The translations under genes were made by a program, and so were the position numbers. Below, one piece after another: positions 14,237 to 19,497 of a stretch of DNA of 29,616 nucleotides. Origin of the DNA: a virus; the IMG/VR virus record IMGVR_UViG_3300042516_003430, positions 1 to 29,616 of that record. The stretch is one strand, 5' to 3'. How positions within the stretch are numbered: position 1 is the first letter of the stretch; every line of letters starts with the position of its first letter. The notes beneath the pieces were generated by a model. It did not search any database and was not told the DNA's origin. It was given only the letters and a program-made list of their open reading frames with translations.

Positions 14237-14495
14237 TGTTTAATTTCCTGTATTGCTGTCCGATGCGACGCATGTGCTTGCATGCCAGCGCATTTTTGTC
14301 TGTGATGATGTCGAGAAACTGCGGCTGCTTTCGCCTGAATGCAGCATCCTGGCAGTCGCAGGTGGTGTGTCCATGCTGATTCACATGGACCTCGTAGAAA
14401 TGATTCCAGCGGCTTTCGCTGCCGACAATAAACAGACACTCATTGTCGACCACATCCACCAGATAGACTGGCATCCGCTGGAATCGTTTGGTCAT
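14226..14495 (-). CDS. SWIM-type zinc-finger protein
   Basis: The 89-residue protein contains CDCQDAAFRRK (C46, C48) and ALACKHMRRI (C72, H74), the CxC...CxH pattern of SWIM zinc fingers. The N-terminal half is a beta-hairpin-like segment (VYLVDVVDNECLFIVGSES), and the C terminus is basic. SWIM fingers bind DNA or protein partners; eukaryotic Sws1-type SWIM proteins act with recombinases. It is encoded between the annealase (ATGA overlap) and the SSB, so a part in single-strand annealing or loading is plausible. The fold is well supported, the role is inference. Confidence 0.75.
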   Translation of the reverse strand: MTKRFQRMPVYLVDVVDNECLFIVGSESRWNHFYEVHVNQHGHTTCDCQDAAFRRKQPQFLDIITDKNALACKHMRRIGQQYRKLNNGK

Positions 14496-15142
14496 TTCTT
14501 AGTCAGCACCGAATGAGCAAATAGCGCGATGTCCTCGATGTTCAGGCAACCGTCAGCCAGTGCATGATGGACCAGCTCGAAAACGTCTTGACCCTTAGCG
14601 ACAGCCAGCTCGCGCAGCTGTGTAAATTGAGCGTTAGTGCCGCCCATTTCCTGCCAGCGAGTTTTGACCGAATTTCTCATGACTGCTCTAGCGTCCTCGA
14701 CCGTCACTTTCGTGGGTGCTGGTGGCTTGGCTGCTGTCTTCGCAGGACCATCCGCATCGGTGTCTGTGTCGTCGACTATGGGAATCATCAGATATTTCAG
14801 CAGCGCGTATTTTGTGCAGCTGGTGATGGCCTTTTGAATGCCTTTGTCGTCGTTTCCTTTTGACTCGCCGAACCACACGAATTCGTCGCGCTGATCGGAT
14901 TCAGTGTCGCGCACCGTGAATGCCATCTCGACCAGGACGTGCTGTCCATCGTGCGTCACGTTCCTGACCGTCGGTGTGATTTGGACACCATGCTCGACGC
15001 ATGCGTTTCGGACAGCTGGCAGGACGTCGTCCCAGGCTTGAAATTTGAATTTGAAATGCTGGTTCAATCCGTTTTTCTCGACTGCACCTATGGACCTGCT
15101 CACTGCCAGTACTTTCGCTGCGAGTGTTAATGGCTTAGTCAT
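14492..15142 (-). CDS. erf: ERF-family single-strand annealing protein
   Basis: This 216-residue protein matches ERF annealases: AVSRSIGAVEKNGLNQHFKF, FQAWDDVLPAVRNACVEHGV, PTVRNV, VEMAFTVRDTES, and the strongly conserved GESKGNDDKGIQKAITSCTK followed by YALLKYLMIPIVDDTD. It pairs complementary single strands to repair or circularise phage DNA. After a Pro/Ala linker (about residues 130-145) the C terminus holds a helical domain. Its start follows a 24-bp repeat that also begins the gene at 15139-15339. ATGA overlaps link it to both neighbours. Confidence 0.92.
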   Translation of the reverse strand: MTKPLTLAAKVLAVSRSIGAVEKNGLNQHFKFKFQAWDDVLPAVRNACVEHGVQITPTVRNVTHDGQHVLVEMAFTVRDTESDQRDEFVWFGESKGNDDKGIQKAITSCTKYALLKYLMIPIVDDTDTDADGPAKTAAKPPAPTKVTVEDARAVMRNSVKTRWQEMGGTNAQFTQLRELAVAKGQDVFELVHHALADGCLNIEDIALFAHSVLTKK

Positions 15143-15154
15143 TTGTCCACCACC
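15131..15154. repeat. 24-bp direct repeat, copy 1 (gene-junction duplication)
   Basis: This 24-bp sequence is identical to 15328-15351 and spans the end of one gene and the start of the next: VVDK stop plus MTKP. The two copies are 197 bases apart and bracket the AT-rich gene at 15139-15339. It looks like a duplicated gene junction left by insertion or recombination at short homology. Confidence 0.85.
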
Positions 15155-15339
15155 TCTTGTTCGCTCTCGTGTTTTGTTCGCTTGCTATACAATGTCATAA
15201 TTTCCATTTTCCCTTCTTCAAAAGCCCAATGGGAAAACCATGAAGCTATCTCAAGCGTAGTCCAATTTTTTCTAACCATTTCATCCAATTGTTCTCTTAT
15301 GAACTTGTCATCATAAGCTCTTGGGTTTGGCTTAGTCAT
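15139..15339 (-). CDS. Inserted small gene of unknown function
   Basis: A 66-residue protein that starts MTKPNPRAYDDKFIREQLDE and ends HESEQEVVDK, mostly helical (WTTLEIASWFSHWAFEEGKM). The start at 15339 is preferred over one eight codons earlier because it makes the ATGA overlap used throughout the operon. The DNA is clearly AT-richer than either neighbour and lacks the TCGA-rich pattern. Both ends match each other through the 24-bp repeat, so the gene appears to have been inserted between the Gam-like and annealase genes. Function unknown. Confidence 0.7.
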   Translation of the reverse strand: MTKPNPRAYDDKFIREQLDEMVRKNWTTLEIASWFSHWAFEEGKMEIMTLYSKRTKHESEQEVVDK

Positions 15340-15351
15340 TTGTCCACCACC
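15328..15351. repeat. 24-bp direct repeat, copy 2 (gene-junction duplication)
   Basis: Second copy of the repeat at 15131-15154, spanning the stop of the Gam-like gene and the start of the inserted gene. It carries the same VVDK/MTKP junction. Confidence 0.85.
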
Positions 15352-15887
15352 ACAATGTCGCATTTTTCGACGTCCGATGTGACCTCAAAACCCTCTGGTT
15401 TCTGCTCGATCAGCATGGTGCGCTGCAGCTCTGTCAGACGCGAAATCTGAAACTCCTCTGTGGTCTTGATGGCCTCGACCCAGCCATGCTGGTGCGCCAG
15501 TGCGAGTGCTGCGTTCTTGTCGATCACTTTCAATCCGCCGCGTACCGTCCTGAATTTGACCTTCCCAAATGGAGTGTCAAGAGTTTTGGATTTCTGACCT
15601 GTTAGGCGACCCTGTGCAAATGCCTCGATGTGTGCGCCGTAGAGATCCCGCAGGTAGTCGACGTGCGACTGCAGCCGCTTTTCCTGCCGCTTGCAGTTGT
15701 CGAGAATGAACGCATGGTGCTGCTGCATGGCTGCCAGCGCATGCTCGGTCCTGCCGATGCGCTCTAGCGCCGCCTCCAGCGCAGTCTGCGATGTAATGCC
15801 GTCGTGGCTGATTGCCTCGCATAGGATCTCTCCAGTGGCTGTTTCGACGACGTTGTTGTCAATGATGGTGTATGTTCGTTCGCTCAT
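15336..15887 (-). CDS. Gam/Gp157-like nuclease-inhibitor family protein
   Basis: The 183-residue protein has a long helical region (about residues 35-100) with a coiled-coil look (HHAFILDNCKRQEKRLQSHV), then the turn GQKSKTLDTPFGKVKFR and a strand-rich tail with GLKVIDKNAALALAHQHG. A helical hairpin followed by K-T-x-x-T-P-F-G/K is the pattern of siphovirus Gp157 and Mu Gam host-nuclease inhibitors, which shield linear DNA ends from RecBCD-type nucleases. The C-terminal EGFEVTSDVEKCDIVVVDK is typical of the end of Gp157-like proteins. It abuts the regulator stop and leads the recombination block. Confidence 0.7.
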   Translation of the reverse strand: MSERTYTIIDNNVVETATGEILCEAISHDGITSQTALEAALERIGRTEHALAAMQQHHAFILDNCKRQEKRLQSHVDYLRDLYGAHIEAFAQGRLTGQKSKTLDTPFGKVKFRTVRGGLKVIDKNAALALAHQHGWVEAIKTTEEFQISRLTELQRTMLIEQKPEGFEVTSDVEKCDIVVVDK

Positions 15888-16073
15888 TTACTTTTTCCCT
15901 TTCTGTCCTGGCATCTTGCCTGTTCTGATGAAATGTTCTGCTCGGTATCGCAGACCCTGGGGACTTAGTCCCGCCTCTTTCGCGATGCGAGAAAATGGTC
16001 GCAGGTTTCGCTGAATAATCAGCCACTGCGCCGCTTCCTCCACCAGCTCGTTTATGGTTTTTGTGTTAGCCAT
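15888..16073 (-). CDS. Small helix-turn-helix protein, candidate regulator
   Basis: The protein has 61 residues from the chosen start, MANTKTINELVEEAAQW, with a likely HTH of FSRIAKEAGLSPQGLRYRAE and a basic tail KMPGQKGKK. It is the first gene of the leftward unit and is next to the only large control region, so it may bind the operator at 16100-16124 or be a DNA-binding replication accessory. An earlier ATG at 16091 would extend it by six codons, but the -10 box lies there. With the start at 16073 the mRNA would begin at or within one base of the ATG. Its function as repressor or activator is not proven. Confidence 0.6.
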   Translation of the reverse strand: MANTKTINELVEEAAQWLIIQRNLRPFSRIAKEAGLSPQGLRYRAEHFIRTGKMPGQKGKK

Positions 16074-16080
16074 CCACCAT

Positions 16081-16109
16081 AGTATACACATTTTCTCAGA
16101 TTGTATAAA
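16081..16109 (-). promoter_or_regulatory. Leftward promoter for the main operon
   Basis: On the minus strand a TATACT -10 box (16086-16081) lies 17 bases from TTTATA (16109-16104), a four-of-six match to TTGACA. Transcription would begin at about 16074, right at the ATG at 16073. The -35 box lies inside the 25-bp palindrome. Confidence 0.5.
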
Positions 16110-16124
16110 AACTTTTTCTACAAT
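16100..16124. promoter_or_regulatory. 25-bp near-perfect palindrome, candidate operator
   Basis: Arms ATTGTATAAAAA (16100-16111) and TTTTTCTACAAT (16113-16124) are inverted with one mismatch and a single C between them. The site covers the -35 box of the leftward promoter, a good position for repression by a phage regulator. Confidence 0.6.
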
Positions 16125-16178
16125 CGTCTGGGACTTTAGACCTATATCACACTTATATATATGAATTGTTTTCTCCGA

Positions 16179-16209
16179 TTGACAAAAACATTTTCTCCAT
16201 GTGTATAAT
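16179..16209 (+). promoter_or_regulatory. Rightward early promoter
   Basis: TTGACA (16179-16184) and TATAAT (16204-16209) are both perfect consensus boxes, separated by 19 bases, longer than the usual 17. Transcription would begin at about 16216, 28 bases before the first + gene. TTTTCTCC repeats surround it (16169-16176 and 16192-16199), and TTATACACA on the minus strand (16208-16200) overlaps the -10 box, so binding there could regulate it. Confidence 0.65.
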
Positions 16210-16243
16210 AGAGTTTGTCGGCACGGAGTCGACACGGAATCAC

Positions 16244-16621
16244 ATGACACACTACGATCTCGCAACTGGAAACCCAACACCAGAATTTCTCATTGAACTC
16301 GCCAAAATGCTCGGCGGCAGACCCTGGGCGAACCACGGCAAATTCCGCGTGTACTTTGACGAAGGCCGCAAAACCCAGGTCTATTTGAACTTTGAAGATG
16401 GTTGGTCGCTCAACATCTGGCTTGAACCATGCGGACAGACAGCGAAATGGTACGCGAATCGGAAACGCGATCTGCAGCAGCAGTACACTCGACATATCCG
16501 AATCGCTGTCGGCAGCCATCACTACGGCGAACCTGTCACTGCCTACTCAACAGAAACCAATGCGGATTTCGAGAAAATGGTTTCGGAATTTGCTGCTCTG
16601 CTCGATGGAGTCGCGGCATGA
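16244..16621 (+). CDS. Early protein of unknown function (first + gene)
   Basis: The product has 125 residues from the chosen start (MTHYDLATGNPTPEF). An earlier in-frame ATG at 16166 lies upstream of the promoter, so the later start is chosen; a GGA-type ribosome site precedes it. Segments are GGRPWANHGKFRVYFDEGRK, TQVYLNFEDGWSLNIWLEPC and FEKMVSEFAALLDGVAA. Beta-rich middle with helix at the end; no family recognised. It leads a four-gene coupled operon and overlaps the next gene by ATGA. Leading early genes of small phages often target host defence or transcription; that is inference. Confidence 0.65.
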   Translation: MTHYDLATGNPTPEFLIELAKMLGGRPWANHGKFRVYFDEGRKTQVYLNFEDGWSLNIWLEPCGQTAKWYANRKRDLQQQYTRHIRIAVGSHHYGEPVTAYSTETNADFEKMVSEFAALLDGVAA

Positions 16622-16971
16622 CTGAACTCCTCATCGCTTCCATCAGACTGTCGATGTCTCAGCTGCTCATTGAATGCGACCTCGATGGCTGCGCCTGCTA
16701 TGATGGCGACTGGCAAAATCCACCAGAAACCTGCGATGCGTGCTGGGCGATTAATGAATTCAGACACATCATTAAATGGTACACAGATGCCTCGCACGAC
16801 CTGGACGCATGTGACCTCGACAGCTGCATGGCTGTCGTCGAATCGCATTTCATCCCTGAATGGTTTAGCACCTATTCCACCGACATGGCTGCACACAAGC
16901 TGGATGAAACCCAGCGGACCGTGCTGTTCGTCTATGACATCTTGCCTATCCTCTCGGACTACATCAAATGA
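16618..16971 (+). CDS. Early cysteine-rich acidic protein
   Basis: The 117-residue protein starts MTELLIASIRLSMSQLLIE and has ECDLDGCACYDGDWQNPP, ETCDACW, and later DLDACDLDSCMAV: a dense run of cysteine and aspartate. The spacing C-x5-C-x-C then C-x2-C suggests a metal site. The C-terminal helix holds VLFVYDILPILSDYI. The start is chosen for ATGA overlap with the previous gene (a longer upstream form at 16429 is a shadow of that gene). It overlaps the next gene by ATGA. No family recognised. Its negative charge raises the possibility of a DNA-mimic or a metal-binding inhibitor, untested. Confidence 0.65.
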   Translation: MTELLIASIRLSMSQLLIECDLDGCACYDGDWQNPPETCDACWAINEFRHIIKWYTDASHDLDACDLDSCMAVVESHFIPEWFSTYSTDMAAHKLDETQRTVLFVYDILPILSDYIK

Positions 16972-17351
16972 ATACTAAACTCTACGCGCACATCACGCGC
17001 ACCAAAACCTCGACCACCGTCACTGCCTCGACATTCAGCACCAGCTCGACTGCGCAGGTCCTGCCAATTACTGGCTTTGCCACCTCACTGCTGGCTGCAC
17101 ACTATGTCGCGCTGTTTCTCAAGCAGCACGATGTGCCTGACCTGACTCAATTCTATCTGACGAACTGTGTCAACTATGCGGCAGCATATGACTCGATTGT
17201 TCACTGCGTCGAGATTTATGAAGCGCACGGCAAAAACAATTTGCTGCCGATTTCGGACGTCGTGCAGTTCATGTATAACTGGACCAATGACACGCTGACC
17301 GACCTGCTGCCACACATCGCACCTGCCCTTGAAACCTCTGGAGTTAACTAA
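16968..17351 (+). CDS. Early protein of unknown function
   Basis: The 127-residue protein begins MNTKLYAHITRTKTSTTVTA with a Ser/Thr-rich first 35 residues, then LAAHYVALFLKQHDVPDLTQ and a helical C-terminal half (FMYNWTNDTLTDLLPHIAPA). A Ser/Thr-rich start followed by helices does not match a family that I know. It is joined by ATGA to the preceding gene and ends one base before the last gene of the operon. Confidence 0.6.
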   Translation: MNTKLYAHITRTKTSTTVTASTFSTSSTAQVLPITGFATSLLAAHYVALFLKQHDVPDLTQFYLTNCVNYAAAYDSIVHCVEIYEAHGKNNLLPISDVVQFMYNWTNDTLTDLLPHIAPALETSGVN

Positions 17352-17352
17352 A

Positions 17353-17589
17353 ATGAAATCAGACTATAGCCACAAACTCAGCGACGTCGTCCTCTCGCAA
17401 GACGAAATCGATCGCATCGAAAACCTCACCGAAACCCAGCGACAGCAAATGAATTCAGACATGCTGCAGCTGCTCGCACGTTCCAAATCCCTGTCGACCA
17501 TTAAGTCGCACGACATGGACTGGCTTGGCGCCTGCTCGATGGTCCTGCTGGCTGTCCTGGTGTTCCTGGCTGCCTACCTGCTGCGCTGA
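17353..17589 (+). CDS. Early tail-anchored membrane protein
   Basis: A 78-residue protein that begins MKSDYSHKLSDVVLSQDEID, is charged and helical up to about residue 50, and ends with one membrane helix CSMVLLAVLVFLAAYLLR. It is therefore a C-tail-anchored membrane protein with the body in the cytoplasm. The start is chosen for a GGAG ribosome site nine bases upstream of the ATG; an earlier ATG at 17329 overlaps the previous gene. Superinfection exclusion or membrane-attached counter-defence is a reasonable guess; no family recognised. A terminator hairpin lies 25 bases after the stop. Confidence 0.65.
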   Translation: MKSDYSHKLSDVVLSQDEIDRIENLTETQRQQMNSDMLQLLARSKSLSTIKSHDMDWLGACSMVLLAVLVFLAAYLLR

Positions 17590-17610
17590 CCTCGACAACA
17601 GACCGACATA

Positions 17611-17646
17611 AAATAGCCCCCTATAATGGGGGCTTTTGTGGTTTTT
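17611..17646. terminator. Bidirectional intrinsic terminator
   Basis: A 7-bp GC-rich hairpin, AGCCCCC (17615-17621) and GGGGGCT (17628-17634) with a TATAAT loop, is followed by TTTT and a second T run. On the minus strand the same hairpin is followed by TATTTTATG. It lies between the end of the + operon and the end of the last leftward gene, so it can stop both converging transcription units. Confidence 0.85.
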
Positions 17647-17657
17647 AGGATGCCCGT

Positions 17658-18104
17658 TTACAAATTTTCGTCTGCTGGCTGCTCGATGTCTGCTGGCTTT
17701 CCAAATCCTGCAGCGATGAAATCGACGACTGATTTGGTCTGCTTGGCTGTCAATTCCAGCGACTGTCGGTGTGGCATCGTCTGACCGATGCGGCTTTTTT
17801 GGTCGTCATAAAATGGCTGCACCGTCGCTACTGACGCGAAAATCTTTTCATCGACGAACTGCCAATTCACTGCTATGACCTCTCGATTCGTGGCGATCGC
17901 TTTTCCGAATAGCTTTTTCACAAATGCCAGAATGTTTTCGATGTACTCCATCGGCAGCACAAATGTCTCGACATACTCACCCTCATTTCCAGTGCCGATG
18001 ACGTTTAATTTTTCGTCGACGACCAGGTCAATTTTGCGGATGAGTAGATGATTTTCAGCAGCTGGCTGAAAGATGATTTCGCATGTTTTTGTGATGATTT
18101 CCAT
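17658..18104 (-). CDS. Unknown protein at the end of the leftward operon
   Basis: The 148-residue protein starts MEIITKTCEIIFQPAAENHL and contains VETFVLPMEYIENILAFVKK, and ELTAKQTKSVVDFIAAGFGKP near the C terminus. It is the last gene before the terminator and directly abuts the fibre-tip gene, so it may be a fibre assembly or tail accessory protein. It has alternating strands then helices. No recognised family; a tail-fibre chaperone is only one possibility. Confidence 0.55.
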   Translation of the reverse strand: MEIITKTCEIIFQPAAENHLLIRKIDLVVDEKLNVIGTGNEGEYVETFVLPMEYIENILAFVKKLFGKAIATNREVIAVNWQFVDEKIFASVATVQPFYDDQKSRIGQTMPHRQSLELTAKQTKSVVDFIAAGFGKPADIEQPADENL

Positions 18105-18653
18105 TTATGCCACCTGATATTGAAACCCGCCAGACAACCGTGCGTTATTGCCTGAGAATATCGCTGCAGTAAGGCTCCCTGCGCCTCCATTTAATAACTG
18201 AAGACTCATAATTGCCTCGGTAGATGCTAGAATCCTCACCGCAATACTACCACTGTTTGTCGAAATGGTAAAACCTTCCGCCATCAAAACAGGTCGATAA
18301 TTGATTCCAGACGCTAGTGCCTGCCCCGCAAATGGTAGATTCAAAAGGATACATTCACCAGTTGTCGTGCCTGTTGTCGCGCCAGATAGCTGCAGCGCAA
18401 ATTCGACGAAAACCATTTTGCCGACTCTGACGTATCTGCCAACAGTTTCTGTGGCATTCACACTGAATGTCGCCAGGTTGTTTGATGACCTGACACCTGG
18501 TGTCCAGGTCGATTCCTCGTAATAGTTGAGCGTGCCTGTGCCAGACCCGAATTTAATGCCAGACGAAAATGTCTGCAGCGCTGTGAATGTGTTCGCTGTC
18601 GCTGCGTTGAAATTGATTGTCGGAATGACATCGACGCCGTTTAGATCAAACAT
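18105..18653 (-). CDS. Tail-fibre tip-like protein
   Basis: The 182-residue protein contains the phage fibre-tip layout ESTWTPGVRSS, GRYVRVGKMVFVEFALQL and ILLNLPF, which occurs near the ends of tail fibres and spikes (W-T-P, then Y-x-x-x-G, then LPF). The N-terminal part, FTALQTFSSGIKFGSG, looks like the usual repetitive coiled collar. It should be involved in receptor binding. The start shares a base with the upstream stop (TGATG). It is similar in module order to the 154-residue gene at 19005-19469, suggesting duplication. Confidence 0.7.
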   Translation of the reverse strand: MFDLNGVDVIPTINFNAATANTFTALQTFSSGIKFGSGTGTLNYYEESTWTPGVRSSNNLATFSVNATETVGRYVRVGKMVFVEFALQLSGATTGTTTGECILLNLPFAGQALASGINYRPVLMAEGFTISTNSGSIAVRILASTEAIMSLQLLNGGAGSLTAAIFSGNNARLSGGFQYQVA

Positions 18654-18976
18654 CAGGCCAGGATTTCCTCACCCTTGAGTGTAATTGATGCGCCTGATTC
18701 CAGCACCGCATAAATGTCCAGCGATGCAGCTGCGCCATCGACGACCAGTGCGCCTGCCTCTGCCCTCGCGCTGCAGCCCAGCAGCATGTTCGCTTTCGTC
18801 GGTGCAGTTGCGCCTGCTGTCTGGCACTGAAAGCGTACACCGACACCAGCTGTGACACTTGTCGGAATGATAACCCGCCAGCCGATGCGAGTCGCAGTGT
18901 TGCTGTCAAATAGTTTCACTGGAGTCGTGCTGTCGACTGTCACCGAATTTCTTATTGCTACGTTGTTATATGCCAT
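18653..18976 (-). CDS. Small beta-rich tail accessory protein
   Basis: The 107-residue product starts MAYNNVAIRNSVTVDSTTPV and continues RIGWRVIIPTSVTAGVGVRF, with Ala/Val-rich strands and ESGASITLKGEEILA. It lies between two fibre-tip-like genes and overlaps the downstream one by a base. It probably is a small beta-sandwich that decorates the fibre or the tail. No family recognised. Confidence 0.55.
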   Translation of the reverse strand: MAYNNVAIRNSVTVDSTTPVKLFDSNTATRIGWRVIIPTSVTAGVGVRFQCQTAGATAPTKANMLLGCSARAEAGALVVDGAAASLDIYAVLESGASITLKGEEILA

Positions 18977-19004
18977 GGCTGTTCTCTGTGTTAATTATGA
19001 ATCC

Positions 19005-19469
19005 TTATAACTCTGCCGTAAAATACGTCAGGCTGCCGACTATGTCGAAATTGCTGCTGTTACCGACCACACTGACCTGCACGAAATTATTATTGTGAAT
19101 AATGCGCAACACTGAACCTGGCGACCATGCGACAATGCTGTCAACTGAATCGGTAGTTGAGCTTGCAGCTCCGATGGCGCATGGTTTAGTGCCTGAGAAA
19201 TTTGACACCACTGGAAACGGCAGATCCCCAATCAGCAGATTTCCGCTCTCGCCGTTGGTGTTATGCGCAGTTCCCTTGAAAACGAAATTGATGTGGCAGA
19301 CATTCCCAATTTTTTGATAATAGCCAGATCGCTGGATGACAGCAAAATCCAACACCCCGCCATCAGATGTCAATGTCGGTGTCCATGCGCCCTCACTTGG
19401 GCTGATCGGTTTTGTGGTCTGAATCAGCTGGCTGAATCCGCCATCGATGGTCTTGTTCACTGTCGCCAT
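19005..19469 (-). CDS. Tail-fibre tip-like protein, paralogue
   Basis: The 154-residue protein begins MATVNKTIDGGFSQLIQTTK and has EGAWTPTLTSDGG, then GYYQKIGNVCHINFVFKG, and LLIGDLPFPVVSNFSG. The G/W-T-P-T-L start, the Y-x-K-I-G-N step and the LPF end are the classic fibre-tip module, also present in the 182-residue gene at 18105-18653. It follows the giant tail gene with 28 bases between and probably provides or presents the receptor-binding tip. Confidence 0.7.
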   Translation of the reverse strand: MATVNKTIDGGFSQLIQTTKPISPSEGAWTPTLTSDGGVLDFAVIQRSGYYQKIGNVCHINFVFKGTAHNTNGESGNLLIGDLPFPVVSNFSGTKPCAIGAASSTTDSVDSIVAWSPGSVLRIIHNNNFVQVSVVGNSSNFDIVGSLTYFTAEL

Positions 19470-19497
19470 TTGGGTTTAGTTTACACCTGTCATTTCA

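Noticed and set aside
16166-16243. N-terminal extension of the first + gene
   Set aside because: The consensus promoter lies inside this stretch, so it would not be transcribed.
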